DNA of 64,000 bases from Bacteroidales bacterium (GCA_016290215.1 JAEETH010000016.1:1-64000), one strand, 5' to 3'. Counted from the stretch's first letter, positions 17,171 through 28,600 are shown. The notes: generated by a model from the sequence alone, not told the origin. Program-made: numbers and translations.

Positions 17171-20100
17171 TTACTGGGCATCCTGCACAGGGCGGACCGA
17201 ATACCCCATGCTCCGATTGCTGTAATAGGCCTGGGTGTCGAGTTCGCTAATGAAGTCACTATGGAACCACACATCGTAAGCGGCGGTGTTATTCCTGTGC
17301 GTGGACGACCAGTAGCGGCCCAAGTTGCCCACATTGTTGACAAACGTGCCGAAGCTGCGTTGGCCCGCTGCGGGCAGGAACACCGCACCGGCGGCCTCCA
17401 TCGCGGCCCACTCGGTGGTGGTGTAACTGTTGGTCCAATCGCTGTTACCAGGGGTAAACGAGCACCCATCGGGCAACGTCCAGTTGTCGGGCAGGATGAT
17501 CATACCGTTGACCCCGTCGACACTGCCATGCCCATACTTGGATGCAGCGCCTTCCCGGGTGTTGAAGAGGTATGCCCACTCGTCATGGGTCAGTGTGCGC
17601 CACTGGTTGGCGGCGTTGCCGCCGTTGCTGATGGGATTGTACCATGCCCAGTCGGCATTGGCGCAGGTACCAGTCAGGTCGTTGTTGTAGTCGCCACCCG
17701 GATAGAAATCGTCGGACATGTAGCTGGGGTCGTAGGGCATGTAAGCGTTGGCACCGCTGTTCCACCCGCTGGTGCCCCAGCCGAAGAAGTCTATCCAATC
17801 CGTGTAGTTTTCCGTATATAGGGAGGTAACATCTGCATAATTACCCACCGCTGAATGATAAAGGTTCAAGTCTTCGGGCGTGACGAGCAAGTCATACTGG
17901 TTGGGGGCGAAACGCCAAGTGGCGGTGCTGGGCTGGTACTGCAGGTTGCCTTGCGAGAAGTAGACCTGCTTGTCAGCACTCACCGAGAACAGGCCGTTGA
18001 TGGCGCCGATGGGGGCGCTTGATGCCGGAGCACTCACCTTGCTGAAAACCACCCTGTCATCGCCACTCTCGCCTTTCACAAACACGGCCGTGCAGGCCGG
18101 GATGGTGCCGCCCACAATAGCTTCGGGGTTGATGGTCGCGCCGTCGGCATTCAGCATATAGTATGGCTTGTTGATAGTGGCCTCGCAGGGGAACGGGTTG
18201 CCCACCAAGTTCCAGCACTTGTGTTCGTCCGTGGTATCATACTCCAAATCCACTGCTACCGAATCAGTGTCGGTGATGAACGGGCCCGTGAAGACCAAGG
18301 TCTTCGTGTTCTTGAAGGCGTAGAGGTAGCCGTGGCCGTTAATGAGATTGAAGGTGTCGGCCTTGTAGTTCACCCACTCGCTGCCTTCGTTAGTCGGGTC
18401 GAAGCGGTAGAGGTCGTAGTCGGCGGCATCGTCGCCGGTGAGAATCATGCCGTTGATGGTGGCGGGGTCGGTATTGTCGACATTAGGCGAGGCGATGAGG
18501 CAGTAGCCGCCGTCGCTGTCGCCATAACCAGCGACAGACTTATAAACGAAGTCTGCGCTGTAAGGATACAGCGTCTTCCCGTCGATGGCGTAGGCTCCGT
18601 CCACTTGGGTGATGGTGCCGCTATAGACCGCATTGTCCTCGTCGATGAAGTCATTGCTGAGGGTGATGTTGGTGCTGGAGTAGTTAATGTAATAACTGTT
18701 CGCATGGATGAAGTCGGTGGGGTTGGTCCAGCCGAGGGTGATGGTGCCGCCGTATGCATAGATGCCGTAGTTGCCTCCGTTGGCCGTCACTTGGCCGCCG
18801 CTGATGTAGAGACTGCCAGCACTGGCATAGAGGCCGTAGTCGCCTCCGTTGGCCGTCACTTGGCCACCACTGATGTAGAGACTGCCAGCACTGGCATAGA
18901 GGCCGTAGTCGCCTCCGTTGGCCGTCACTTGGCCGCTGATGATGCGGAGGTCGCCGCCACCGGCAAAGATACTATTGTGCGAAGTGGCCGTGGCCGTCAC
19001 TTGGCCACCGCTGATGTAGATAGTGCCGCCATTGGAATATCTGCTTGAAAAAATAACATAGTCATTACCTGTGGCCGACACCGTGCTGCCAATGATGTTG
19101 ATGTTGCCGCCATAGGCATAGATGCAATAGTTCGAAGTGGCCGTGGCCGTCACATCGCTGTTGTAGATGGTGATGTAGCCGCCTGTGGAATACCTATCTG
19201 CGTAAATCACATTGGCATTTCCAGTGGCCGATACCGTGCTGCCGTTGATGTAGATGTCGCCGTTACCGGTAAAGATGCAATAGTCTGAAGTGGCCGTGGC
19301 CGTCACATCGCTGTTGTTGATGGTGATGCTGCCGCCACTGGCAAAGATGCAATAGTCCGAAGTGGCCGTGGCCGTCACATCGCTGTTGTTGATGGTGATG
19401 CTACCGCCATTATATTGCATGTATGCGTAAATAACATGGTCGTTTCCCGTGGCCGACACTTGGCCGCCATCGATGTTGATGTTGCCGCCCTGTGCATAGA
19501 TGGCATTACTGCCAGGGACGTTGACCGTGACCGTGGCATCCTTGAGGTTGATGCTGCCTTTTGAGGAATTATAAGCCAATGCCCAGATGCCATAACTGGA
19601 TGCGGTAACCGAAACCCTTGCGTTGCTGCAGTTGAAGTCGCCGTTGTAAGCCCAAATGCCATATTGCGAGGCATATACATTGAGTTGGCCGTTGTTTTCT
19701 CCCGTGCTCTGGCCATAGATATTGATGGAGAAATTGTTTGGGCCAGCATCACCGAAGCCATTGCCGCTGACGGGGGTTTCCGCCGTGCCAATGTTCATTG
19801 CGGCGTTGTCCTTCAGGATGAGATGCACATCGCCGCTGGGGATGAGGGTCTGATTGTAGTTGAGCGTGCCGTCGGCCACATACCAGCCTGCCGCGAGTGT
19901 GGTTTCCGTGCCGTCAAGCACAGTGTATTCGGTACACAACTGCCGTTGGCCGTTCTCGTCGAGGTAGGGAACGCTGCCCTCGATGTAAGGAAGGAGCTTC
20001 TTCCCGTCGACGGGGTATGTATAGGTTGTTCCGTCTCGCTCGATGATGCCGCTGTAGGTGTTGCCTTCCTCGTCGATGAAGGCCTGGCCGTCGGCAACCT

Positions 20101-23100
20101 GTACGACTGCATTGCTATTGCTCAATGAGTAGCCGCTGGCGTCGATATAGTCGTCGGCGTTCTTCCAGCCGAGGATGATGCTGCCGTCAGAATTGGCGTT
20201 GATGCCAGTTAAGCGTTGTTTGCTCTTGGCTGTGCACTTACCGCCGAGGATGTTGACGTTGCCTCCGCCACTGATGCCGTAGTAGGAGTCGCCGATGGTG
20301 CTGAGCGTGCCGTCGCGGAGAGTGACATCACCTCCAGTGAAGATGCCGTGGATGCCAGCGCTGATGGTGACATTGCCGCCGTTCTGCTCGTAGTCGTCAT
20401 CGACGGAGATGCCATACCCCTCGCAATAAATATAAAGGTGTCCGCTGCCGGCACTCTGGCCATAGATGTGGAGTGAGCCATTTTCGCCGATGCCATATTC
20501 GCCGCTAATGGGCTGCTGCTCTGTGCCAACATTCATCACGGCACCGTCCTTCAGGATGAGATGCACGTCGCCGTTGAGGGTGATGGTCTGGCTGTAGTTG
20601 CGCGTGCCGTCGGCCACATACCATGTTTCTTGGCCTGCTGTGCCGAGCGAGGTTTCCGTACCTTCAAGCAGGGTGTAGTTGCCCTGTAAGCACAACTGCC
20701 GCTCGCCGTTCTCGTCGATGTAGGGCACGCTGCCCTCAATGTAGGGATACAGTGTCTTCCCGTTGATGGCGTAGGTTCCGTTCACTCTGGCGACGGTGCC
20801 GCTGTAGAGGTTGCCGTCCTCGTCAATGAAGGCCTGGCTGAGGGTGATGTTGGAGTTGGGGTAGTCAATGTAATAACTGTCCGCATGGATGAAGTCGGTG
20901 GGATTGGTCCAGCCGAGGGCGAGGTTGCTACCGTATGAATAGATGCCGTAGTTGCCTCCGTTGGCCGTTACTTGGCCGCCGCTGATGTTGAGGCCGCCAC
21001 TTGAGGCAAGGATGCCGTAGGTGCTTCCGCTGGCCGTCACTTGGCCACCGCTGATGTTGAGGCTGCCACCACTGGCAAAGATGCCGTAGTTGCCTCCGTT
21101 AGCCGTCACTTGGCTGCCGCTGATGGTGAGGTTGCCGCCATCATAGTATTGCTTGTATGCGTAAATAACATAGTTTTTTCCCGTGGCCGACACCTTGCCG
21201 CCATCGATGTTGAGGTTGCCGCCCTGTGCATAGATAGCATGGTCATTAGTGGAGTTGACTGTGACCGTGGCATCCTTGAGTTTGATGTTGCCTTTTGAGG
21301 AATAATTATAAGCCAATGCCCAGATGCCATAACTGGATGCGGTAACCGAAACCCTTGCGCTGCTGCAGTTGAAGTCGCCGTCGTAAGCCCAGATGCCATT
21401 TTGCGAGGCATATACATTGAGTTGGCCGTTGTTTTCTCCCGTGCTTTGGCCATAGATATGGATGGAGAAATTGTCTGGGCCAGACTCACCGAAGCCATTG
21501 CCGCTGACGGGAGTTTCCGCCGTGCCAATGTTCATCACGGCGTTGTCCTTCAGGATAAGATGCACGTCGCCGCTGACGGTGAGGGTCTGATTGTAGTTGA
21601 GCGCACCCTCGACCACATACCAGCCTGCGGCGAGAGGGAAGGTTTCCGAGCCGTCAAGCACGGTGAAATCAATGCATCGCTGTGTGTCGCCATTCATGTC
21701 AAGGTAACTGACGGGGTCGTGGAGCGGCATGGTGAAACTCACTTCGTTGCTCCAGTAACTCACGCCGTCGCCGCCGCAGTTGGCGCGCACCTTTGCGGTA
21801 TGGGTGCTCAGGATTTCGAGATTGTCGAGGATGAACGGATTGCTGTCGACAGCGATGAGGTTGCTTTCGTCGCCATCGAGGCAGATTTGCCAGGCGGTCT
21901 GGTCTTCGTCGCCGTTGGTCCAACTGAGTTGAACGCGCTGCGTCCCGAGAATGGTGGCCATGAGGCGGGTGGGCTTGGCGCAAGGAAGAACGTCTTCCAC
22001 ATTGACCTCGTCCAAGTAGATGTAGGCATCGCCATTAAAGTTACGGTTGGAGGTTCCCTTGAAGACGATGACCACTTCTTGCCCGGCGTATGCGCCGAGG
22101 CTGATGGTGTGTTGGGTCCATTCCTGCTGGTTGGTGAGTCCGGTGGCCAAGGCCGTCGTGTGGGTGTCGCCGCCGTCGGTGGAGAGGTAAACGGAGAAGT
22201 CGCCGCCTGCGGGGTTCTTGTACCAGAAGGACAACTGCATCTCGGGTGAAGCAGGCAGTCTGAGGGGCACGGTTTTCAAATAGTTGGTTGTGCCGTTGAA
22301 ATTGCTGCAAGAATTATACCGCACGCAATTTGAGCCGTCGTAACTGGTGCCGTTGGTGGCGCCGTAGCCGTTGATGGCGGTAGTGAAATAGCCCCACCGA
22401 TCGACGAATGTTCCCTCTATCTCCATGTAATTCCAGCAGCCGGGGATGCGGCCCTCATCGGTAAGGTCGTTGAAGTTTTCCGTCCAGGGGAAGTCGCTGA
22501 CGATGGCAGACGATGACCATTCGGCGTTGATGGTCACGTTGGAACTGGGCATGGTGAAGAAGCGGTAGGCGCCGTTGCTGCTGAGTGTCAGTGAGATTCC
22601 GGCAGGTTCGGTGATGAAGTCGGCGCAGGAAATTGGGGTATTTATGCTGATGTGCACTTCGTCGCCTGCGACTGCATAATGTTTATAAGTAGAGAGGCCT
22701 TGATTGTGGCAAAAGCCGGTATTGTAGAAATAAAGCCTGCTGGTGTTGTAAGTGTAGGTATAACCACTAGTATTGTACACCCCTATGACATTCTCGCCAC
22801 TGTTGATGCTGTAGGCTTGTGTGCCTTGGGGCGTGCCGAGGGCGTCGGTATAGTAGCAGTTTGCGTTGTCGGGCATTGTCCAGTTGCGGACGAAGGTGGC
22901 GCAGGGCGTGTTGCCATCAACGGTGTTGATAGTGACCTGGACGGGTACGAAGAGGCTGTTGGTGATGTTGACGGTTTGGCTGCGCCAGCCGACGAAGCCG
23001 CCGCAGGAGTGGGTCGAGGCGCCGAGCAACTGGCCGTTGAAGACGCAACCCTCGATGGTGAGGGTCTTGCCGTCGTAGTTGCCCTGCACGGCTACAAGTC

Positions 23101-25327
23101 CGCCGTGGGTGCCGTCGCCATCGGTGCTACTGTTGATGGTGACGCTGCTTAGGCTGTTGGTGATGGAAGCCGAGCCTTGCGCGATGCCGATGATACCGCC
23201 GGCGTACTTGCCGTCGGTGCTGATGGTGCCGTCGACGGTACAGCCGCTCACTGCGATTTGGGCGTCTTTGACCACTTGGCTGGCGATGCCTGCGGGATAG
23301 AGGTCGGTGTTGGTGGAGCCCTTGGTGGCAGTGATGTCGACCGTGACGTTGCAGTTGGTGACATCGACGTAGCCCCATACCAAGGCGATGAGTCCGGCCG
23401 TATGGCGTTCGTCGTGGGCGGTGATGTTGGTCACCACGTTCAGGTCGTGGATGACGGCGTGGTCGGTGTCGCTGTTGCCCAACACGTTACGGAAAGGTGC
23501 CAAGTAACTGGCGGTGGCGGTGGCGGTGAAGGTCAACGTTTTGTGGTTACCGTCGAAGGTGCCGAGGAAGTCGTGGTTGTCGTAGCCAGCCATGCGTGTG
23601 ACGCTGATGTCCGCTCCCAATTTCACGGTTTGGCCGCTGAAGCGGTTCCACGTGCCGTTGTTGTAGAGCGCGTCGCAGAAGTAGTCCCAGTCGTTCTCGT
23701 TATTGATGAGGTAGGCGCCGTTGTTGTCGGTGCTGAGCGTCGGCGCGACGTAATAGAGGCCGTTGTAATAGAGGCCGTTCTCATAGACGGTCATATCCAT
23801 GAAACTGTAGGTCGCCCCCTGAGTGCCAAGGCTGGCAGGGGCGGTGGCGCGGCCGGTGGTCTTGGTGCCGTCGGCGGCAATGAAGTTGGCATTGGTCGCG
23901 GTGGGTGCCACGGCTGCGAAGACGTTGGTAGCCGTCTGGTTGGTGGCACTGCTGGTGTTGTGCAGGGCTATGGGGTGGAATGCGGCGGTGCCTGTCGCGG
24001 TGCCTTGGTAGTTGCCGGCGAAGAGGCAGTTCTCAAGGGTGAGCGTGTTGCCGTCGCTCCAGCCTTGCAAGCCGCCGATGTAGTTCTTGTCGCAGGTGAT
24101 GGTGCCGGCATAGACGCAGTTGCGCAGGGTGAGGTCGACGGGGTTGTTGCCTCCGAAGCCGTGACCCACGATGCCGCCGCAGTGCCTGTTGTTGCCTACG
24201 GTGGAGTTGACGTTGGCCTCCACGAGGCAGTTCTCGATAAGGATGGTGCCGGCGCTGGCCTTGCCTACCAATCCGGCGGCGTGGGTGGTGCCGGTGACGG
24301 TGCCGGTGACGTGCAGGTTGCGGATGGTGGCGTTGCTGATGAAGCGGAAGGGCGCGGTGCCTTGTTCCCCTGTGTCGGTGATGTTCACGTCGAGCGTGTG
24401 TTCCTGACCGTCGAAGGTGCCCATGAACCTATGATCATCGCTGCCCGCCGATTGCGTGATGCTGATGTCCGCACCGAGTTTCACGGTCTTGCCGGTGAAG
24501 TAGCCACTGGGCTTTAGGGTCAGTGTGTCGCAGAACATGCCCCAGCCCTCAGCGCTGTTGATGGTATAGGTGTTGCCGTCGTCGCTGATGGTGAAGGGAA
24601 GGGGAGCAAATTCGTAGTAGCGATTTTCACCAGGCCAAACTTCATACTCGGTCTCTACACCTTCCGTGAGATGTGTAGCCTCATGCGTTGAAGGGTCGAC
24701 AGTCCAGATGTCGCTGCCCGACTGGCTGAGGCCAATCTGGAAAAAATAAGGGTCAGATGAGGACGCACCGTAAACTATAACAACTTTGGAGGTGGATTCA
24801 TGGAGCTGCACCTGCCATTTGATAGTGGCAGGATCTATATTTGAACCATTCCCATAAAGATAGAACTCGCAGACCAGGACGCGGTTAGGTGATGTGCCAG
24901 TCAACTCATATTTGACATAGCCGTCGGTGCCGGTACTCATGTCTCTGGATATTCCGCAAATCTTGGGCTGGTTCTTAGTGCAGTTACTCGAATTAAACTG
25001 ATTGCTGTAATTGGTTGTAGGAGTACTGTTGAAACTGAAGATGCCATTGGAGTTGGCCCAAAACTGGGTGTAAGTCCCGTCGCCAAACGTGAACGAGAAG
25101 CCGATGTCGGTCAGGGAAGAACAAGCGTCATCTAGGCCTGACGCAACAATCTGCGTGGCACTGTTACTCAGCGTAATCCATTGGTTTTGATCCACACCGG
25201 TCGTGAAGGCGTACTCGGCCAGGTTCTGCGCGAAAGCGGCGGAAGGCGTTGCGCAGGCGAAGACGAGGGCGAGCAGGGTGAGGGCTGCCCTTTTCAGATG
25301 TTTTGTTGGTGTAAATTTGTGTTGCAT
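17171..25327 (-). CDS. Giant secreted surface protein A (2718 aa), beta-helix adhesin
   Basis: A signal peptide (LKRAALTLLALVFACA, cleavage near FAQ) leads into GLUG-like/beta-helix segments (FMGTFDGQEHTL, GGIVGHGF, GGLQGWSDG). Next is a jelly-roll of the cleaved-adhesin/MAM type (FPWTENFNDL...YIYLDEVNVED, about residues 940-1115) and an Fn3-like domain. Then come three long beta-helix blocks, each opening with a 'VPYxDENGxRQLC' module and carrying glycine-rich turns such as ISGGQVTANGGNYGIYA. The last 200 residues form a separate domain (YFSQGNLQYQPSTATWRF ... GYSVRPVQ) common on Bacteroidales surface proteins. No canonical T9SS tail is visible. Its N-terminus and 5' region match the giant gene at 25679, so the two are paralogs. 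Likely role: adhesion or glycan binding. Confidence 0.8.
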   Translation of the reverse strand: MQHKFTPTKHLKRAALTLLALVFACATPSAAFAQNLAEYAFTTGVDQNQWITLSNSATQIVASGLDDACSSLTDIGFSFTFGDGTYTQFWANSNGIFSFNSTPTTNYSNQFNSSNCTKNQPKICGISRDMSTGTDGYVKYELTGTSPNRVLVCEFYLYGNGSNIDPATIKWQVQLHESTSKVVIVYGASSSDPYFFQIGLSQSGSDIWTVDPSTHEATHLTEGVETEYEVWPGENRYYEFAPLPFTISDDGNTYTINSAEGWGMFCDTLTLKPSGYFTGKTVKLGADISITQSAGSDDHRFMGTFDGQEHTLDVNITDTGEQGTAPFRFISNATIRNLHVTGTVTGTTHAAGLVGKASAGTILIENCLVEANVNSTVGNNRHCGGIVGHGFGGNNPVDLTLRNCVYAGTITCDKNYIGGLQGWSDGNTLTLENCLFAGNYQGTATGTAAFHPIALHNTSSATNQTATNVFAAVAPTATNANFIAADGTKTTGRATAPASLGTQGATYSFMDMTVYENGLYYNGLYYVAPTLSTDNNGAYLINNENDWDYFCDALYNNGTWNRFSGQTVKLGADISVTRMAGYDNHDFLGTFDGNHKTLTFTATATASYLAPFRNVLGNSDTDHAVIHDLNVVTNITAHDERHTAGLIALVWGYVDVTNCNVTVDITATKGSTNTDLYPAGIASQVVKDAQIAVSGCTVDGTISTDGKYAGGIIGIAQGSASITNSLSSVTINSSTDGDGTHGGLVAVQGNYDGKTLTIEGCVFNGQLLGASTHSCGGFVGWRSQTVNITNSLFVPVQVTINTVDGNTPCATFVRNWTMPDNANCYYTDALGTPQGTQAYSINSGENVIGVYNTSGYTYTYNTSRLYFYNTGFCHNQGLSTYKHYAVAGDEVHISINTPISCADFITEPAGISLTLSSNGAYRFFTMPSSNVTINAEWSSSAIVSDFPWTENFNDLTDEGRIPGCWNYMEIEGTFVDRWGYFTTAINGYGATNGTSYDGSNCVRYNSCSNFNGTTNYLKTVPLRLPASPEMQLSFWYKNPAGGDFSVYLSTDGGDTHTTALATGLTNQQEWTQHTISLGAYAGQEVVIVFKGTSNRNFNGDAYIYLDEVNVEDVLPCAKPTRLMATILGTQRVQLSWTNGDEDQTAWQICLDGDESNLIAVDSNPFILDNLEILSTHTAKVRANCGGDGVSYWSNEVSFTMPLHDPVSYLDMNGDTQRCIDFTVLDGSETFPLAAGWYVVEGALNYNQTLTVSGDVHLILKDNAVMNIGTAETPVSGNGFGESGPDNFSIHIYGQSTGENNGQLNVYASQNGIWAYDGDFNCSSARVSVTASSYGIWALAYNYSSKGNIKLKDATVTVNSTNDHAIYAQGGNLNIDGGKVSATGKNYVIYAYKQYYDGGNLTISGSQVTANGGNYGIFASGGSLNISGGQVTASGSTYGILASSGGLNISGGQVTANGGNYGIYSYGSNLALGWTNPTDFIHADSYYIDYPNSNITLSQAFIDEDGNLYSGTVARVNGTYAINGKTLYPYIEGSVPYIDENGERQLCLQGNYTLLEGTETSLGTAGQETWYVADGTRNYSQTITLNGDVHLILKDGAVMNVGTEQQPISGEYGIGENGSLHIYGQSAGSGHLYIYCEGYGISVDDDYEQNGGNVTISAGIHGIFTGGDVTLRDGTLSTIGDSYYGISGGGNVNILGGKCTAKSKQRLTGINANSDGSIILGWKNADDYIDASGYSLSNSNAVVQVADGQAFIDEEGNTYSGIIERDGTTYTYPVDGKKLLPYIEGSVPYLDENGQRQLCTEYTVLDGTETTLAAGWYVADGTLNYNQTLIPSGDVHLILKDNAAMNIGTAETPVSGNGFGDAGPNNFSINIYGQSTGENNGQLNVYASQYGIWAYNGDFNCSNARVSVTASSYGIWALAYNSSKGSINLKDATVTVNVPGSNAIYAQGGNINIDGGQVSATGNDHVIYAYMQYNGGSITINNSDVTATATSDYCIFASGGSITINNSDVTATATSDYCIFTGNGDIYINGSTVSATGNANVIYADRYSTGGYITIYNSDVTATATSNYCIYAYGGNINIIGSTVSATGNDYVIFSSRYSNGGTIYISGGQVTATATSHNSIFAGGGDLRIISGQVTANGGDYGLYASAGSLYISGGQVTANGGDYGLYASAGSLYISGGQVTANGGNYGIYAYGGTITLGWTNPTDFIHANSYYINYSSTNITLSNDFIDEDNAVYSGTITQVDGAYAIDGKTLYPYSADFVYKSVAGYGDSDGGYCLIASPNVDNTDPATINGMILTGDDAADYDLYRFDPTNEGSEWVNYKADTFNLINGHGYLYAFKNTKTLVFTGPFITDTDSVAVDLEYDTTDEHKCWNLVGNPFPCEATINKPYYMLNADGATINPEAIVGGTIPACTAVFVKGESGDDRVVFSKVSAPASSAPIGAINGLFSVSADKQVYFSQGNLQYQPSTATWRFAPNQYDLLVTPEDLNLYHSAVGNYADVTSLYTENYTDWIDFFGWGTSGWNSGANAYMPYDPSYMSDDFYPGGDYNNDLTGTCANADWAWYNPISNGGNAANQWRTLTHDEWAYLFNTREGAASKYGHGSVDGVNGMIILPDNWTLPDGCSFTPGNSDWTNSYTTTEWAAMEAAGAVFLPAAGQRSFGTFVNNVGNLGRYWSSTHRNNTAAYDVWFHSDFISELDTQAYYSNRSMGYSVRPVQDAQ
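18801..18938. repeat. 69-bp near-perfect tandem duplication inside giant gene A
   Basis: Two adjacent 69-bp units (18801-18869 and 18870-18938) encode the same 23-residue beta-helix coil built on SLYISGGQVTANGGDYG. The period is a multiple of three, so copy-number change would keep the frame. Confidence 0.85.
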
Positions 25328-25412
25328 GATATTTAAGATTTAAAATTTAAAGATTCAAGATTTAAAGATTGGCCTGTCGGGGTTTGTTGAATTTCCATAA
25401 TAAGTAACTGTT

Positions 25413-25420
25413 CAAAATTA
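25413..25420 (-). promoter_or_regulatory. Putative -7 element TAATTTTG for giant gene A
   Basis: TAATTTTGAAC occurs at the same relative place before both giant genes. It matches TAnnTTTG but lacks the final C of the usual element. Confidence 0.4.
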
Positions 25421-25436
25421 AACTGCAATATCTTTT

Positions 25437-25559
25437 GACTTCGGGACGATGACTTGTGACTATGACAATGACCGCTTCAACCAAGGGCTGAAACTTCAGC
25501 ATCCCCGTGGAAACGGTCATGGTCATTGTCAGTGGTCATAGTCAAAAAGTCCCGAAGTC
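25437..25559. repeat. 123-bp palindrome, 'TGACTATGAC' family
   Basis: The outer arms GACTTCGGGAC and GTCCCGAAGTC enclose TGACTATGACAATGACC and its complement, with GCTGAAACTTCAGC at the centre. The same layout recurs at 34011-34123. Confidence 0.85.
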
Positions 25560-25678
25560 TCGCGTCCAATATGTAAACCTATTATATTCATCTACTTATG
25601 TTGTTATTGTCTGTTTGTGTCCCCCCGACTGCGCTGCGCTTGCCGTGGGTTAAGCAGAAGTAGGGAAAAGATTTGGTC

Positions 25679-28600
25679 TTATGGTCGGAAAAACACCAAT
25701 TTGAACCGCGATTCGTAGTCCGTCGTCTTGGCGGTGAAGGTGTAGGTTGCGGGTTGGTTTAATCCCCCCTGCCCCCTTAAAAGGGGGAGAAGGTCCACAT
25801 CCGCACCAGTCATGTTGTCAATCAGGTGGAGGTAGGAGAAACTCACTTCCTCGGCATTGAAGCTGAGGGTGTAGGTGCCGTCCGTCTCGGCCTTGAAGTT
25901 CAGCGGTAATTCGCCTTGGCCGTTGATTGTGATGATGGCGTAGTCCGTGCCACCCTGCGGGATGTAGAGTTTCGTGCTGTTTCGGTTGATTTGGAACTTG
26001 GGCTGCGTTTGGCCCTCGCCCATGCGAACGATGACGCGGTCGATGATGGTGGTCCCTGAGCCTGCGGTCCCTGAGGCCACTCGAAGGGTCGAAGGGCCAC
26101 GGTCGCGGCTGAGGTTGATAACCATCTGCTCATGCTTGGGTTTGGAACTTTGGCCTTTGCAAGGTGCTTGGAGGCTGAAAATCATCGTATCGTCGTATTC
26201 ACCTTCTGCCTTTACGAAAATGCCTTCCATCGGATTAACATAATCCCTTTCGGCGGCAATGATTTCGGAGCCTAAAGCATTCATCACATAGAAATCGTGG
26301 TCAACGTAAGCCGTATCTGCAAACGGGTTGCCCACCAAGTTCCAACACTTGTGGTCATCGGTGGCATCATACTCTAACCCCACTGCTACCGACTCAGCGT
26401 CAGTGATGAACGGGCCCGTGAAGACCAAGGTCTTAGTATTCTTGGTGGCGTATAGGTAGCCTTGGCCGTTGACGAGTGTGGTGAAGTCGGGGTCGTTTCC
26501 GGTTGCGGTTGCCTTCCAGTTCTCCCATTCCAATTCGGCGGCTTGGTTGAAGTGGTAGAGGTCGTAGTCGTCTGTAGTTTCGTCTGCCGAGGGGAAGAGG
26601 TTATGCACTTCCGAAGGCGCAATGCTGCCCGCCACGGGCGAGGCGATGAACACCCAGCCGCCGTTGCCTTCTTCGTAGCCTGCAACTTGCTTCATGACAA
26701 CACAATCGGGATACAGCGTCTTCCCGTCGATGGCGTAGGCTCCGGCCACTTGGGCAATGATGCCGCTGTAGGGGTTGCCGTCATCGTCGATGAAGGTCTT
26801 GCCCGAGGCGATGGAGAGGGTGTCTTCGGCATAGTAACTATTGGCATAGATGTAGTCGGTAGGGTTGGTCCAGCCGAGGGTGATGTTGCCAGTTGCAATA
26901 ATGCCCATGTCTGTACTCATGCCGATGGCTGTCACCTGGCCGCCGTTGAGCGTGAAGTTATAGGTCGTCATGTCATCAGACTTAGCACCCATGCTTGCTA
27001 CTACTATGCCCATATCTCCTTGGGCATAGACTTTGCCTCCGTTGATAACCATATCACCCACGCACCAAATGGCTGGAATGTAGTTTTCCTCCTTGAAGAA
27101 GCCGTCCCCCTTGACATTGATTATGCCGCCATTGATAGTGATATTCATTGCGCTAATCAGACCGAGAGAAGAGAGAGTGCCTGTGCCGTTGGTCTGGCCA
27201 TAGATGGTCAAGTTGGCTTGGCCCCAAAGTGTTACAAACCCTTGTTCATGATTTAGGTTCATCGTCTTGCCGTCAACGAGGATGAGGTGAATGTCACCGT
27301 TGATTGTTAAGTCGGTGAAGCTGACATCGCTGTCCACGACATACCATGTTTCTTGGCCTGCTGTGCCGAGTTCGGTTTCCGTGCCGGTGAGGGTGGTGTA
27401 GGCTATGCAGTACCGCTGCTGACCGTTCTCGTCCAAATAGGGGACTGCGTTCTCACTGTAGGGATACAGCGTCTTCCCATCGATGGGGTAGGCTCCGTCC
27501 GCTTGGGCGATGGTGCCGCTGTATGTTTGGCCGTCCTCGTCGATGAAGGTCTTGCCTTCGGCGATGGAGAGAGTACCGCCAGCATCGTATTTGTTCGCAT
27601 AGATGTAGTCGGTAGGGTTGGTCCAGCCGAGGGTGATGTTGTCGCTGGAGTTTTGGGCATAGATGCCGTAAATATTTCCAGTGGCCATCACTTGGCCGCC
27701 GTTGATGGTAACAGAGCCGTATACAGTATAGATGCCGATGCTTCCAGTGGTCGTCACTTGGCCGCCGTTGATGGTAACAGAGCCGTATACAGTATAGATG
27801 CCGAATTTGGTTGAGCTTCCCGAGGCTGTCACCGTGCCACTTGCAATGGTGATGTTGCCATTCTCGGCATTGATGCCAGAGCTTCCTGTGGAGGTAGCCG
27901 TCACGTTGCTGTTGTCGATGGTGATGTTGCCATTCCCGGCATAGATGCCAGAGCTTCCTGTGGAGGTAGCCGTCACGTTGCTGTTGTCGATGGTGATGTT
28001 GCCGCCATACTCGGATAGGATACCAAAATAACTTGTTCCTGTGGCCGTCACCGTGGCGTTCTTAATCGTCACATTACCGCCATTGTTGTTGGTGTATTGA
28101 GCGTATAGGCCTATTATTCTCCCCGAGGCTGTCACCTTGCCACCTGCAATGGTGATGTCGCCTCCAGAAATATAACAGGCGTAACTATTGCTCGTCACAT
28201 TCAGTTCGCCACTCTGGCCGGTCTGTCCGTAAACAAAGAGGGAGCTATTGCTACCGCTGGTGCTTTGGATTCCATAATTGCCTTCTGACGCGGTGACGTT
28301 CATCACGGCGTTGTCGGCCAAGATGATGTGGGTGTCGCCTCCGAGATTAATCGTGTTGGTGTAGTTCACCGTGCCCTGCACGATATACCATCCCGATAGC
28401 GAGGTGGGCATGTTGTCGGCATCGATGACCACGGCAGTGTGTGTTGCCCCTGTGCCATCGAGACCGATGTAGTCGTAGGTAGGGGGAGCGACATTGGTGA
28501 GCTTCTGGCCGCCTATGGCCTGCCGCTCTGCGTCGGTCAGTGTGCCGGTGTAGGCGTTGGTTCCAGCGTAGAGCGTCTGTCCGTCGGCAATCTTCACGGT

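Larger units (their letters stand above)
25328..25678. other. Intergenic region between the two giant genes
   Basis: 351 bp without a gene. From the start of giant gene A outward it holds an A/T-rich degenerate array (AAGATTTAAAATTTAAAGATT), a putative -7 element (25413-25420) and a 123-bp palindrome (25437-25559). The remainder, including a CCCCCCGACTGCGCTGCG stretch, is unremarkable. Confidence 0.7.

Noticed and set aside
18770-18940. Possible CRISPR array from regular repeats
   Set aside because: The repeats are contiguous, in-frame beta-helix coding units without unique spacers; no cas genes are present.
23177-24517. 446-codon plus-strand open frame opposite giant gene A
   Set aside because: Same cause as above: antisense of repetitive coding sequence with no protein-like features.
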